A DNA stretch of 64,000 bases from Enterobacteriaceae bacterium LSJC7 (GCA_000302695.1 AMFN01000003.1:806001-870000), one strand, 5' to 3'. Positions 27,401 to 37,068 are shown, numbered from the stretch's first letter. Made by a program: numbers and translations. The notes: a model not told the origin generated them from the sequence alone.

Positions 27401-28060
27401 TTATTGCACGCTCACGCGCAGCGCGGCGGCTGTGGCAAACGGACTTAAGGTTGCACTCCCGGCAAGAAACGCGCCCAGGATGGCAAGATAGCCGTTAACC
27501 GGCAAATTCATTGCCGCCGCGTCCAGTGCCGCGGTGGCAAAAATCAAAAGCGGGATGGTCAGCGGCAGCACCAGCAGACTGAGCAACACGCCACCACGAC
27601 GCAACCCCACCGTTAACCCAACGCCAATCGCCCCGAGAAAACTTAAGGTCGGCGTACCGAGCAGCAGCGTCAGCGCCATCACCCACCAGCTGTGGATGTC
27701 CAGCCCCAGCAGCATTGCCACCAGCGGCGAGAGCAGCAGCAGAGGCAAACCGGTCACCACCCAGTGAGCGGCCACTTTCGCCAGCACCACCGCAGGCAGC
27801 GGCAGCGGCAGTAGCATCAGCTGCTCAAGCCCTCCGTCCTGCCAGTCGTCGCGAAACAGTCGCTCCATCGCCAGCAGCGAAGACAGCAGTGCTGCAACCC
27901 ACACCACGCCCGGCGCAATACGCGCCAGCATCTGCGGCTGTGGGCCAATCCCCAGTGGAAACAGCGTAATCACTATCAGGAAGAACCACAGCGGGTTGAT
28001 AATTTCCGCGCCCTTACGAAAGGCCACGCGCAGCTCGCGCCAGAAAATTTGCCGCATCAT
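27401..28060 (-). CDS. ccmB: CcmB, heme exporter membrane subunit
   Basis: 219 residues with six hydrophobic segments. The N-terminus [30 protein letters not shown] is typical of CcmB, and conserved loops include [29 protein letters not shown]. It is the permease partner of the CcmA ATPase. The ATG at 28060 gives an ATGA overlap with ccmA; the longer in-frame start at 28102 lies deep in ccmA and is rejected. Confidence 0.94.
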   Translation of the reverse strand: MMRQIFWRELRVAFRKGAEIINPLWFFLIVITLFPLGIGPQPQMLARIAPGVVWVAALLSSLLAMERLFRDDWQDGGLEQLMLLPLPLPAVVLAKVAAHWVVTGLPLLLLSPLVAMLLGLDIHSWWVMALTLLLGTPTLSFLGAIGVGLTVGLRRGGVLLSLLVLPLTIPLLIFATAALDAAAMNLPVNGYLAILGAFLAGSATLSPFATAAALRVSVQ

Positions 28061-28677
28061 TGCGCCACCCCGGCTTGCAGGGTAATACAGCGCAGCGTAC
28101 ACGCCAGCGGGCGCAGCGGCTGATGAGTGGTCAGTAATACCGTACCGCCCGCCGCGGCATGATGCTCAAAGCGTTTTGTCAGCTTTTCAACGCCCGCAAT
28201 ATCCAGCGCGGTAAAAGGCTCGTCCAGAATCCACAGTCGGGCGCTGCTCAGCCACAGCCGGGCCAGCGCCACGCGACGCTGTTGCCCCGCGGACATTTGG
28301 GCCACCGGCACATCTTCATAACCCACTAAACCAACAGCGGCAAGCGCATGCCAGCGCGCGTCCTGAGATTCTGTTGGATGGAAAAAACGCAGGTTTTCGT
28401 CTGCCGTCATCACGCTTTTCACGCCAGGCTGATGGCCCAGCCACAGTAGCTCGCGGTGATAATCTTCACGCGCCCGGCTGAGGGGTTCCTGGCACCAGTA
28501 CACCTCGCCAGACTCCGGTCTTGCCAACCCGCTCAGAATACGCAGCAGTGACGTTTTGCCCGCGCCATTCGCCCCGGCAACCTGCACGACCTCGCCTGGC
28601 GCAACAGAAAACGAAAGCGCACTAAACAGCACTCTTTCATCACGCACGCAGGTCAGGTTTTGAGCATCAAGCATCAA
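28057..28677 (-). CDS. ccmA: CcmA, heme exporter ATP-binding protein
   Basis: 206-residue ABC ATPase with Walker [13 protein letters not shown] (about residue 34), signature [15 protein letters not shown] and Walker [13 protein letters not shown]. It powers release of heme-loaded CcmE from the CcmABCD complex. First gene of the leftward ccm operon; its promoter must lie in the 181-bp region shared with the divergent yfdC gene. I could not identify a convincing FNR or NarP site there. Confidence 0.95.
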   Translation of the reverse strand: MMLDAQNLTCVRDERVLFSALSFSVAPGEVVQVAGANGAGKTSLLRILSGLARPESGEVYWCQEPLSRAREDYHRELLWLGHQPGVKSVMTADENLRFFHPTESQDARWHALAAVGLVGYEDVPVAQMSAGQQRRVALARLWLSSARLWILDEPFTALDIAGVEKLTKRFEHHAAAGGTVLLTTHQPLRPLACTLRCITLQAGVAQ

Positions 28678-28858
28678 AGTGGCTCCATCACGGGGAATTA
28701 GCGGCGAATGATATCACACACCCGCCATGCCCTCTAAACCCTGCGAGGCCTGATTGATACTCAGAAAGGAGTAATATTTTTTAGCCAGATCAAAAACAGT
28801 TCAGATTGTCGCCAGAGTCTGGCTACGCTTAACAGCAGGAATACAAACCGCCAGGAAA

Positions 28859-29734
28859 TTGATGATGACGACGTTACATAAAGATGCCACTACTGATACC
28901 GATGAGAAGCAAATGGAACAAGCGGAAAAAGCCATGCCCTCTCGCGCCATGGCGACCCATGAACACATCCGTCACGACGGCGAAAAAGAGCTGGAGCGCG
29001 ACGCAATGGCGCTGCTGTGGTCAGCCATTGCCGCCGGGCTGTCGATGGGCGCCTCAATGCTGGTAAAAGGCATTTTGCACGTGCAACTGCCAGGTGTGCC
29101 GGCTGCGTTTTTGCTGGAGAGTCTGGGCTACACTGTCGGCTTTATCATTGTGATTATGGCCCGCCAGCAGCTGTTCACCGAAAACACCGTGACGGCCGTG
29201 CTGCCCTTTATGCACAAACCCACACGTGGCAATTTCCTGCTGCTGTTGCGCCTGTGGTGCGTCGTGCTGCTCGGTAACCTGATTGGCACCGCGCTGGCAG
29301 CACTGGCCTTTAATTTTATGCCCGTGTTTGATGAACCTACCCGCAGCGCGTTCAGCGAGATGGGCGCAGCGGTGATGGAAAATTCACCGGTAGAGATGTT
29401 CACTAAGGCCATTGTCTCCGGTTGGCTGGTGGCAACAATGGTGTGGATGCTGCCCGCCGCAGGCTCTGCCAAAATTCTGGTCATTGTGCTGATGACCTGG
29501 CTGATTGCCGTGGCCGATACCACACACATTGTAGTGGGCAGCGTGGAGATTTTTTATCTGATATTCAACGGCGAAGCGACATGGTACAGCTTTCTCTGGC
29601 CATTCGCCCTACCCACACTTGCCGGTAACATCATCGGCGGCACATTTATTTTTGCCCTTATTAGCCACGCGCAGATCCGCAACGACTTAGCGAATGAGCG
29701 TAAGGCCAAGCAGGAGAAAGAGAAAGTAGACTAA
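28859..29734 (+). CDS. yfdC: YfdC, formate/nitrite transporter family inner-membrane protein
   Basis: 291 residues. A charged N-terminal cytoplasmic region of about 55 residues is followed by six transmembrane segments of the FNT (FocA/NirC) fold, including AAGLSMGASMLVKGILHV, GYTVGFIIVIMARQQLFTENT and FTKAIVSGWLVATMVWM. The substrate of YfdC is not established. It is part of the conserved backbone next to tRNA-Arg in E. coli. Several in-frame ATGs exist at the N-terminus; the first is used. Confidence 0.9.
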   Translation: MMMTTLHKDATTDTDEKQMEQAEKAMPSRAMATHEHIRHDGEKELERDAMALLWSAIAAGLSMGASMLVKGILHVQLPGVPAAFLLESLGYTVGFIIVIMARQQLFTENTVTAVLPFMHKPTRGNFLLLLRLWCVVLLGNLIGTALAALAFNFMPVFDEPTRSAFSEMGAAVMENSPVEMFTKAIVSGWLVATMVWMLPAAGSAKILVIVLMTWLIAVADTTHIVVGSVEIFYLIFNGEATWYSFLWPFALPTLAGNIIGGTFIFALISHAQIRNDLANERKAKQEKEKVD

Positions 29735-30337
29735 GGCGCTGGCGATAGTGTAGATACCCGGTTTAACGCCGCGCCCGCGTCATTTTTAGTGTTGCGGCCC
29801 CTCAACGTGCAGGGGCCGCAAGGTCCGTCGGCTTCCTTTATTCCCCCCCTTATCCCCGCCGGACCGGTGGCTGGCTGCAATATCTGCAACCGTTGTGCAA
29901 TGGCTGCCTTCACTTTTTAACTACAGCTGAAATTACGCACTCTCGCCAGCACACGGGGCTAATCTGGCCTGGGTTCGCGCCAGCACCGGGGGCGCTGTCT
30001 TAACGCGTTATAAACAACGCCGCACCACTGAGGGGGCGCTTTTGTTTACCGCATTACTGTATCGCAGCCCAGAAGCCTCAATAATCGACACCGGCTGCAT
30101 TGGGACGATGAAAGCGACTGGTGGCCTCGCATTTCTTGTGCAAGGCGGCCTGACTATTGAGACCTGGCCGTTGTGCAACTCGTCGGCGAAATCACCGTTG
30201 ATTTGTGCAACTGAGCACCCTGCTCTGGTAACGGAGAGAAGCATACTTCAGGCACGCAGGCCGCATCCTGCGCGCCTTTAATATTTCTGGCTTTGGTGAT
30301 AGTCTGCGCAAAAAACCAACCACAGGGAATGTGCAGT
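29735..30337. other. 603-bp region: hairpin plus possible P4-like ash/CI-region remnant
   Basis: A perfect 11-bp hairpin (TTGCGGCCCCT / AGGGGCCGCAA, 29792-29821) follows yfdC and may end its transcript, though it lacks a T run. From about 30030 to 30280 both strands read peptides (plus: YRSPEASIIDTGCIGTMKAT; minus: GDFADELHNGQVSIVRPP) that resemble the ash/immunity region of P4-like satellite phages as I remember it. Four copies of TTGTGCAA occur at 29893, 30136, 30171 and 30203. I do not call a protein-coding gene. The region probably belongs to the same element as the integrase at 31487. Confidence 0.4.
29792..29821 (+). terminator. strong GC-rich hairpin after yfdC
   Basis: An 11-bp perfect stem TTGCGGCCCCT/AGGGGCCGCAA with an 8-nt loop lies 58 bp after the yfdC stop. 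No U tract follows, so intrinsic termination would be inefficient; an mRNA-stabilising role is possible. Confidence 0.45.
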
Positions 30338-31231
30338 ATGATTTTTGGCGACCAAAATCTGATTGAATATAACGACGGTTTTAGCATTAAAGAGAGCAAA
30401 ATCAGTGAATCAGAACAACCTGATTTTGTATTTCGTCGCTCCTCGCTTTTTATGGTGTCATGTTTGGTAGAAGCCCTGACACATACCCGCATCGCAACGC
30501 CAAAAGGTATTTCTCAGAATTTAGAAAAAGGGGGATACAACGATTTTCACGCACAATTCCAAAAGTCTTTTGAGACGTACAGAACGATTAAAGCCGAGAT
30601 AGATGTTGATTCGCTGCCCGAAACGCTATATTGCATTTCAAAAGAAGACGGCCAATTTAAAGCAAAACTGGCCGACAAAATAAAAATAGAAATAAGAGAA
30701 GTGATTGAATCTGAGCAGCAAGAGATTTACTGCGGGAATTTTTTCTTTCATGAAACTATCACGCAAAACGACGGCGACACGCGTGTTAGCCGCGTTCTGG
30801 AGTTTCACACCCCCCTTACTGGCGCGTCTTTTTCAAAGATTTTTGACGCCATTAAAGCGGGCGACAACTTTCTCGGCTTATCGGTCGTTCTTCCGGCATA
30901 TGTTGACTGGACTGATAACAAAGCCGGTCATGAAGCCGCAATACAACTCCTTGCCCCTGATGACGCCAGCGCTAATTTCATCATGCTATCGGGGGTATTC
31001 TCGCGCAAAACCAGCACCATAAACCCCGAGAATACACGTTTAGAAAACCGCCAGGAATTGAGCAAAAAAAATGATGAGGAAGATGCCGACTCACTCACTG
31101 AAATATACAATTTGCTTGACGTTACAAATCAATCGTTGAACGAGAGCAAAAACTTTCTCAAAACAATATCGATGTGCATGGTGTTGTTACTCCCGTTTGT
31201 CGCCGTCGCTACCCTGAAGATTTTGCTCTAA
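30338..31231 (+). CDS. hypothetical tail-anchored protein of the integrative element
   Basis: 297 residues, family not recognised. The bulk is soluble and charged. The last 25 residues (FLKTISMCMVLLLPFVAVATLKILL) form a single C-terminal membrane helix, preceded by an asparagine/serine-rich linker (NNLLDVTNQSLNESKN-like) that could be coiled coil, suggesting a tail-anchored protein facing the cytoplasm. The ATG at 30338 is chosen because CAGGGA lies 9 nt upstream; in-frame alternatives at 30329 (ATG) and 30293 (TTG) are poorly placed. It sits between yfdC and a tyrosine integrase, outside the E. coli backbone. Cargo such as a phage-defence gene is a possible role, but nothing in the sequence proves it. 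Confidence 0.7.
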   Translation: MIFGDQNLIEYNDGFSIKESKISESEQPDFVFRRSSLFMVSCLVEALTHTRIATPKGISQNLEKGGYNDFHAQFQKSFETYRTIKAEIDVDSLPETLYCISKEDGQFKAKLADKIKIEIREVIESEQQEIYCGNFFFHETITQNDGDTRVSRVLEFHTPLTGASFSKIFDAIKAGDNFLGLSVVLPAYVDWTDNKAGHEAAIQLLAPDDASANFIMLSGVFSRKTSTINPENTRLENRQELSKKNDEEDADSLTEIYNLLDVTNQSLNESKNFLKTISMCMVLLLPFVAVATLKILL

Positions 31232-31486
31232 CGCGCCCCATGATGTTTATTCCGCCCACTCCTTAATTGCCATTCGCTTTACCAGCTGCGGGCTAATATA
31301 AGCAGTACGCAGCCATGAAAAAGGGGGAATAACATGAGCCGTAACAAGAGCGATGGGGCCAGTAAAGCCTGGATCGCGCAACGGCAAACCACGCGCTGCA
31401 GGCTTATTCCGGTCTGCGGCTTTGTGCGACCAGTATCTCTGAAACACTTTAGCCGAAAAGCGGTCGGGAAAGAGTGAGAGGCGGTA
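31232..31486. other. intergenic region downstream of integrase
   Basis: 255 bp between two convergent 3' ends. Open minus-strand frames read through it, but none has a credible start, ribosome-binding site or family match. It is probably a decayed part of the integrative element. Confidence 0.3.
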
Positions 31487-32689
31487 TTAACCACGCTGTT
31501 TAACGTGCCAGAAAATCTTATCGGCATACAACTCATACGCCGCTTTTTGCTCTGCCAGCCAGTCGTGCTGGTTATACACTGCCATTACCCCGCGCAGCTC
31601 ATGCCCCAACATCTTTTCGGTAACATGGGGCATAATCCCTTCCCCCGATAAATTCGTGGACAGCGAGCGTCGGAAATCGTGCGACCGCCATTCAGGGATG
31701 CCAATCTCTTTACGCAGTTTGCGCATGTACAGACTCGCCGACGAGCTATCGAGAGGCTTATCCAGGGACTGTCCTGGGAACAGTACGTCATTACCCACAC
31801 TCAGCAATCTATCCAGATATGGTTTTGCCTGGTCGAAAATGGGGCGTCGTAGGGCGTGACCTGTTTTCGAATGCTCACCCGGCACCGTCCAGATACGGTC
31901 TGTCATATTAAATTCCCCCGCCAGCGCAAGGCGCATTTCAGACGGACGGCAGGAATACAACAGCATGAGTTGATGCAACAATCGGTTGGACGATGTCACG
32001 GTTGAACGTTCAAGGGCAATCCAGATTGTTGCCAGTTCGCAATAAGTCAGCACGCGCTCACCCACATCCGGCCTTTTGCCAATGTTCTTAACACTCAGTT
32101 TCATCAGCTCGCACGATGGGATCAGCTGGCGGCTGATACACCAGTTGATAACCGAACGCAGTTGCAGCAATACCACGCGCGCTTTTTTCTTGTTGAGGCT
32201 TTCTTGCTTGTGAAAAAACTGAACCCAGGCCGATACAGGGATACTGGCAACGGGCACGTCTACAAACTCGGCGTACAGGGTGTTGTACACAACCGACCGG
32301 TAAAGCGTTTGGGTATTCGGTTTCAGTCCCGTTACGTATTTCTCCCACCACCGTTCGAGGCACTCTTTGAGCGTCAGCATCCCCTCTTCACGGTTGAAAT
32401 AGTTTTTGGGGTTAATACCCTTCGTGTACACTGCGCGCAACTCACTGACAATGGCCCGGGCGTCTTTAAGCGACGTAGCCGGATACCTGCCCACTGTCAG
32501 ACGCACCGCTTTGCCGTTCCAGCGGTAGCGATACTGGAATGTAATGGTGCCGATGGGGGTAATGCGTGCGCTAAGGCCGTCACTATCAGTGACTTCTACA
32601 GAGCCGGAATAAGGCTTGTTATGGAGGGTTCGCAGTTGGGTATCACTCAGCGCCACGGCTTTATATCCTGTACACAGGGTTTCAGGCAT
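31487..32689 (-). CDS. tyrosine-type site-specific integrase, P4 family
   Basis: 400 residues, the normal size for P4-like integrases. The N-terminal arm-binding DUF4102-type domain (LSARITPIGTITFQYRYRWN, LTVGRYPATSLKDARA) is followed by a SAM-like core-binding domain and the catalytic domain. All catalytic residues are seen: Arg in CRPSEMRLAL, the HDFRRS box (HxxR), the GHELRGVMAVY segment with the second His, and the tyrosine at about residue 372. The enzyme should be functional. The gene starts about 140 bp from the 5' end of tRNA-Arg and reads away from it. This marks an integrative element whose other end is not identifiable in the window. Confidence 0.92.
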   Translation of the reverse strand: MPETLCTGYKAVALSDTQLRTLHNKPYSGSVEVTDSDGLSARITPIGTITFQYRYRWNGKAVRLTVGRYPATSLKDARAIVSELRAVYTKGINPKNYFNREEGMLTLKECLERWWEKYVTGLKPNTQTLYRSVVYNTLYAEFVDVPVASIPVSAWVQFFHKQESLNKKKARVVLLQLRSVINWCISRQLIPSCELMKLSVKNIGKRPDVGERVLTYCELATIWIALERSTVTSSNRLLHQLMLLYSCRPSEMRLALAGEFNMTDRIWTVPGEHSKTGHALRRPIFDQAKPYLDRLLSVGNDVLFPGQSLDKPLDSSSASLYMRKLRKEIGIPEWRSHDFRRSLSTNLSGEGIMPHVTEKMLGHELRGVMAVYNQHDWLAEQKAAYELYADKIFWHVKQRG

Positions 32690-32829
32690 TCTGTACTTAA
32701 TATGTACGCATTAGCAAGCGCTTACACCTTTTCCACACTCGTGCAGGCAGAGCAAAAACCTTGATGTAAAGCGCGTAGTTACGATAGTATTGATTCAAAG
32801 GTAATAAGCCTGAGTTAACGCCGTATAAA

Positions 32830-32904
32830 GTCCCCTTAGTTAAATGGATATAACGAGCCCCTCCTAAGGGCTAGTTGTAGGTTCGATTCCTGCAGGGGAC
32901 GCCA
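32830..32904 (+). tRNA. argW: tRNA-Arg(CCU)
   Basis: 75-nt cloverleaf with acceptor GTCCCCT pairing with AGGGGAC, anticodon loop centred on CCT, T-arm GGTTCGATTCC and encoded CCA. It matches E. coli argW, which also lies downstream of yfdC and serves as the integration site of prophage CPS-53. It reads rare AGG codons. Here an integrase gene is found on its 5' side rather than its 3' side. Confidence 0.95.
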
Positions 32905-33230
32905 TTTCATCTTCCTGATTGCTTTACCTTCCTGTCGGTCTGACAAAAACCGCCTTAATCACCATTGTCACCAGCGGTGATATGTCTTTTTATCCGTGCA
33001 CGCCGCAATGAAATCCGCGTAACCCGGTCCCCCCTCCCTTACGGCAACAAGAACAGCATCGCGTTTTTTAATACGTAACACTACGTATCTCTTTATTTTT
33101 CATACCGTTCTCCCTCGAACAAACCCCATCTGGCAGCCAGGAAAGGCGTATAGGGAGTCTTAACACGGTAAAAATCAAGAAATGCTAAACATGTAAATAA
33201 GTTGATTACTGCTGAGATGGGTTTAAGTAG
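32905..33230. other. intergenic region after tRNA-Arg
   Basis: 326 bp. I see no open frame of note and no repeat of the tRNA 3' end here, so no attachment-site copy is evident on this side. The final 50 bp precede the XRE regulator and probably hold its promoter. Confidence 0.4.
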
Positions 33231-33497
33231 ATGGTTCCCAAGCGTTTGAAAGCCGCACGTGAGCGGGCAGGTTTTACCCAGACTAAACTTGGCATTCTTG
33301 CAGGTATAGACTCATCAGGGCGGGCCAGAATGTCGCAATATGAAAAAGGAACGCACAGTCCTACTTTTCAGACCGTATGTGCCATTGCCAAAGTGCTTGA
33401 CGTCCCGGAAGCTTATTTCTACACGCTTGATGATAACTTTGCTGAAGCGATGCTCTACCTCCATAAAGCATTTCGCTTAGCAAAAGAACCTAATTAA
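33231..33497 (+). CDS. XRE-family transcriptional regulator
   Basis: 88 residues. A Cro/CI-type helix-turn-helix fills residues 3-62 (LKAARERAGFTQTKLGILAG, RARMSQYEKGTHSPTFQTVCAIAKVLDVPEAYFY), followed by a short acidic/helical tail. The insert SSGRAR between helices 2 and 3 is slightly longer than usual. It stands alone with about 326 bp on the left and over 700 bp on the right, so no target operon is apparent; autoregulation is likely. It may belong to the mobile element or to the local backbone. Confidence 0.85.
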   Translation: MVPKRLKAARERAGFTQTKLGILAGIDSSGRARMSQYEKGTHSPTFQTVCAIAKVLDVPEAYFYTLDDNFAEAMLYLHKAFRLAKEPN

Positions 33498-34214
33498 CTG
33501 TTTAATAACAACTTTAACTCAATTCCTCACCTGTAGCGTTAAATGATGCTGTTAAGTATTCCTTTACAATCTTCCTGCTCTTCCCAACACTCAATATCGA
33601 CGTTTTATTCAGCACCACACTGGCGATAAGATAACCAACCCTGTAACAACCAGCGCTCTTTTTTATACATTATCCGCTGAATGCCCTGAATGGGTTTATT
33701 CCGCTTGCTCATCGTGCTTTTAACAGCGCTCTGGTAAGCGCGCCGTAACGTAAGGACTCAGAAGTGAAAGAAAGCATTATTTATTGCCGATGATGTAAGC
33801 CGTCTTTGGCTTATTTCAGATGCATGAAAAATGACAATAATGTCGATTAATTCCCAAAGCAGGAATACGCGCTGGCCGAAGGTGGGCACATTATCACCTG
33901 CACGCCGCACGGCCTTTCATAAAAGATAGCTGGCCCTGCAACGGGATTGTTACGGCTGCTATTATAAATTAACAATCTGTTTTTAAAGGATTAATAAGGC
34001 CGCGTACGCAGTCGCAAAAAAAGCCTGCGAACCCACACAGCGCCGCTTGTATCCCCCCGAATTTGGCGTTACATTAGCGCCGCCTGACACGCTGGCTTTG
34101 CCAATAGCGGGGCCCTGAACCAGCTTCATCTTTTCCTGAAAGCATTTCAGTCAGGCAACCCGGGTTTCACCCTATTTCGATTTTGAGCGTACAGCAGTGC
34201 GTGGAGCAAAAGAC
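33498..34214. other. 717-bp region without a recognised gene
   Basis: In E. coli lpxP lies at this position upstream of ypdK; no lpxP-like frame is visible here. The sequence is A/T-rich in its first half. I see no tRNA, insertion-sequence ends or clear terminator. Only the end of the region contributes the GGAG ribosome-binding site for ypdK. Confidence 0.4.
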
Positions 34215-34289
34215 GTGAAATATTTTTTTATGGGCATTTCAGTGATTCTGGTTCTGTGGGTCGGTACATTCTTTCTGATGCTTGAATAA
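34215..34289 (+). CDS. ypdK: YpdK, 24-residue inner-membrane small protein
   Basis: A GTG-initiated 24-codon gene whose product begins MKYFFMGIS and continues with a single hydrophobic helix ending in LMLE. It aligns closely with the 23-residue E. coli YpdK (MKYFFMGIS...), which sits at the same place beside alaC. GGAG (34203-34206) is 8 nt upstream of the GTG, supporting translation. Function is unknown; the E. coli protein is a verified small membrane protein. It is too short for ordinary ORF calling. Confidence 0.85.
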   Translation: MKYFFMGISVILVLWVGTFFLMLE

Positions 34290-34317
34290 GCCTGCTTTTG
34301 CAAAAAGCGAAATGACA

Positions 34318-34339
34318 ACAGGAGCCTGGCGGCTCCTGT
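34318..34339. terminator. bidirectional terminator between ypdK and alaC
   Basis: The stem ACAGGAGCC/GGCTCCTGT with a TGGC loop is flanked by TTTT downstream on the plus strand (TCGCGTTTT) and lies just after the alaC stop on the minus strand. It probably ends both convergent transcripts. Confidence 0.6.
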
Positions 34340-34346
34340 TCGCGTT

Positions 34347-35582
34347 TTACTCGCTCTCCACACCCGCTTTGCCGTTTACCGCCAATAGCCCGTCGCTGCG
34401 AAACATCGCTTTAATGCCGCGCAGGGCCTGACGAATACGATCGCTGTTTTCAATCAGCGCAAAACGCACGTGTGTGTCTCCATAATCACCAAAGCCAATA
34501 CCCGGAGAAACACATACCTTCGCGTCCTGTAACAGTTTTTTGGCGAACTCCAGTGACCCCATCGCAGCGTAAGGCTCCGGGATCTTTGCCCAGACGTACA
34601 TCGACGCCTTCGGACACTCCACCATCCAGCCCGCTTCATGTAACCCTTTCACCAGCACATCGCGACGGCGCTTATACTTCTCGGCAATATCACGCACGCA
34701 CTGCTGCTCACCTTCCAGCGCGGCAATAGCTGCCACCTGTAGCGGCGTGAATGTGCCATAGTCGTGGTAACTTTTGATACGTGCCAGCGCCGCCACCAGC
34801 TCCTGATTACCCACCATAAAGCCGATGCGCCAGCCCGCCATATTGTAACTTTTTGATAGCGTGAAAAACTCAACCGCGACGTCACGTGCACCGGGTACCT
34901 GCATAATGGATGGCGCTTTCCAGCCGTCGTAGACAATATCGGCATAGGCCAGATCGTGAACGACCAGCACGTCATACTGTTTCGCCAACGCCACGACTCG
35001 CTCAAAAAACTCCAGTTCAACACACTGTGCCGTCGGATTAGACGGAAAACCGAGGATCATCATTTTCGGTTTGGGATAGCTTTCGCGGATAGCACGCTCC
35101 AGCTCGTTAAAGAAATCCACGCCCTCTACCAGCGGCACCGAGCGAACCTGGGCACCGGCAATCACGGCACCGTAAATATGAATCGGGTAACTCGGGTTTG
35201 GCACCAGCACGGTATCGCCGTGATCCAGTGTTGCCAGCATCAGGTGGGCTAATCCCTCTTTTGAGCCGATGGTCACAATCGCTTCGCTTTCCGGGTCAAT
35301 ATCCACCTGGTAGCGCTCCTGATACCAGCGCGAGATTGCACGGCGCAGGCGCGGAATACCGCGCGATGTGGAGTAACCATGGGTATCCGGGCGCTGGGCC
35401 ACAGTACAGAGCTTTTCGACGATGTGGGGCGGTGTAGCCCCATCGGGGTTACCCATGCTTAAGTCGATAATATCTTCGCCGCGCCGACGCGCAGCCATCT
35501 TAAGCTCAGCGGTAATGTTGAAAACGTACGGGGGAAGTCTGTCTATGCGCGAAAAACGGCGTTTTGGACTGAAGTCAGCCAT
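34347..35582 (-). CDS. alaC: glutamate-pyruvate aminotransferase AlaC
   Basis: 411 residues, matching E. coli AlaC (412). Fold type I PLP enzyme: the PLP lysine is in [17 protein letters not shown], with [14 protein letters not shown] and the aspartate in VHDLAYADI. It forms alanine from pyruvate and glutamate. The ATG at 35582 begins [19 protein letters not shown], matching the E. coli N-terminus, with GAGGA 6 nt upstream; the longer frame to 35651 is not family-like. The E. coli gene is regulated by the neighbouring small RNA SgrS/leucine-responsive systems elsewhere; nothing of that is visible here. Confidence 0.93.
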   Translation of the reverse strand: MADFSPKRRFSRIDRLPPYVFNITAELKMAARRRGEDIIDLSMGNPDGATPPHIVEKLCTVAQRPDTHGYSTSRGIPRLRRAISRWYQERYQVDIDPESEAIVTIGSKEGLAHLMLATLDHGDTVLVPNPSYPIHIYGAVIAGAQVRSVPLVEGVDFFNELERAIRESYPKPKMMILGFPSNPTAQCVELEFFERVVALAKQYDVLVVHDLAYADIVYDGWKAPSIMQVPGARDVAVEFFTLSKSYNMAGWRIGFMVGNQELVAALARIKSYHDYGTFTPLQVAAIAALEGEQQCVRDIAEKYKRRRDVLVKGLHEAGWMVECPKASMYVWAKIPEPYAAMGSLEFAKKLLQDAKVCVSPGIGFGDYGDTHVRFALIENSDRIRQALRGIKAMFRSDGLLAVNGKAGVESE

Positions 35583-35823
35583 AAATTCCTCGAAGTAACG
35601 TAAGCGCCCGGACCGTCCGAGCGACGCGACCACATCTTGTGGTCTGCTCAAAACATAACCTGGATAATTTTCATCTGTCGAGGGGGTTCACAAAAAATAT
35701 TTTCATTCGCTAAAAGAGGATGCTTCACTTGAAAGTTATCTCTTTTTTATTTGCAGATACGGATTTATATTTACGATGCAGCAACAAATAAAAAACATAT
35801 TCCGATTGCGTGGAGCCAACCCT

Positions 35824-37068
35824 ATGAATCTGCACATTGATGACGTACCGCAAGCCATTCGTGATATCAAACACCAATTGCGCCAGGCGCTACCAGACTA
35901 CGCCCGGGTGTTTGCCGAACTGGAGGCAGACATTACGCGCCAGATAGATGAATTACAGGCAGTACAGGCACGAGGAGAACATCCGGTGCCACAACTTCAG
36001 GCCGATGACATCGTACATAACCGCATTACTGAACAGCAGAAAGCGCTTATCCGCCAGCGCGGTTGCGTGGTGATACACGGCGTATTCCCCCAGGAAAAAG
36101 CCAATAGCTGGAACCAGCAGATTGGCGATTATCTTGAAAAAAACCGCTTTGTTGAAAAGCTGAAAAATGCGGCTGAGGATAATTACTTCGGCACACTGGC
36201 CGACAGCAAACCGCAGATTTATGGCATTTACTGGTCAACGCCCCAGGTGGAGGCGCGCCAGGCTGAACGCATGAGGGCCGTCCAGGTTTTCCTCAACGGG
36301 CTGTGGCAAACCGAAAGCCAGGGGCGTCAGCACTTTGATCCGAATCGCGTGGTGACCTACGCTGACCGCACCCGCCGCCGACCGCCGCATTCCGGTTCAC
36401 TCGGGCTGTCTCCTCATGTCGACGGCGGCTCGGTCGAACGCTGGCTGGATGAAAACTTTCGTCACGTTTATCGTCACGTTTTTAGCGGCAACTGGCAACA
36501 CTACAGCCCCTTCGACGCAGAAGGTCGCACTGAGGCTCGCGAGTTTGCGTCCGCGGCTGTGTGCTCCATGTTTCGCACCTTCCAGGGCTGGACTGCCCTG
36601 ACGCCGCAGCGTAAGGGCGCGGGCACGCTACAACTGCTGCCGGTCGCCAATGCAATGGCCTGGATCCTGCTGCGTGCGCTACAGGATGATGTGCCGGAAG
36701 ATTCATTGTGTGATGCCAAACCAGGGCGCGCGCTGTCTGTTAACAAACAGTGGCATCCCCTTTTATTGCAAGGGATTTCCTCTATTCCCGATATGGAAGC
36801 CGGTGATGCCGTGTTCTGGCACTGCGACGTTATCCACGCCGTTGAAAATGAACACAACGGCGAGTTTGACAGTAACGTGATGTACATCGCCGCTGCCCCC
36901 TGGTGTGAGAAAAACGCCGCCTATCTGCAACGCCAGTGGCCTGCCTTTGTGGAAGGACGTTCACCACCGGATTTTGCCGCCGATGATTTTGAAACTGATT
37001 TTACCGGGCGCGCGGGGGTTGAGACACTAACAGATACCGGTCTTGCGCAGCTTGGCGGCACACGCTGA
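35824..37068 (+). CDS. YbiU-like DUF1479 protein
   Basis: 414 residues, close in sequence to E. coli YbiU (421 residues, DUF1479). Stretches such as [40 protein letters not shown] and [20 protein letters not shown] contain an HxD...H arrangement like that of Fe(II)/2-oxoglutarate dioxygenases (the cupin-like jelly roll is an inference). Substrate unknown. The ATG at 35824 starts [14 protein letters not shown] like YbiU and has TGGAG upstream; the frame is open further left to 35776. In E. coli ybiU is at a different locus, so this copy is relocated or paralogous. Confidence 0.85.
   Translation: MNLHIDDVPQAIRDIKHQLRQALPDYARVFAELEADITRQIDELQAVQARGEHPVPQLQADDIVHNRITEQQKALIRQRGCVVIHGVFPQEKANSWNQQIGDYLEKNRFVEKLKNAAEDNYFGTLADSKPQIYGIYWSTPQVEARQAERMRAVQVFLNGLWQTESQGRQHFDPNRVVTYADRTRRRPPHSGSLGLSPHVDGGSVERWLDENFRHVYRHVFSGNWQHYSPFDAEGRTEAREFASAAVCSMFRTFQGWTALTPQRKGAGTLQLLPVANAMAWILLRALQDDVPEDSLCDAKPGRALSVNKQWHPLLLQGISSIPDMEAGDAVFWHCDVIHAVENEHNGEFDSNVMYIAAAPWCEKNAAYLQRQWPAFVEGRSPPDFAADDFETDFTGRAGVETLTDTGLAQLGGTR

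Noticed and set aside
28678-28858. FNR site in the ccmA-yfdC intergenic region
   Set aside because: Only a TTGAT half-site is seen (TGATTGATACTCAG), without the ATCAA partner at the correct spacing.
32905-33230. Direct repeat of the tRNA-Arg 3' end as an attachment site
   Set aside because: I looked for TTCCTGCAGGGGAC-like sequence on both sides of the integrase and found no second copy.
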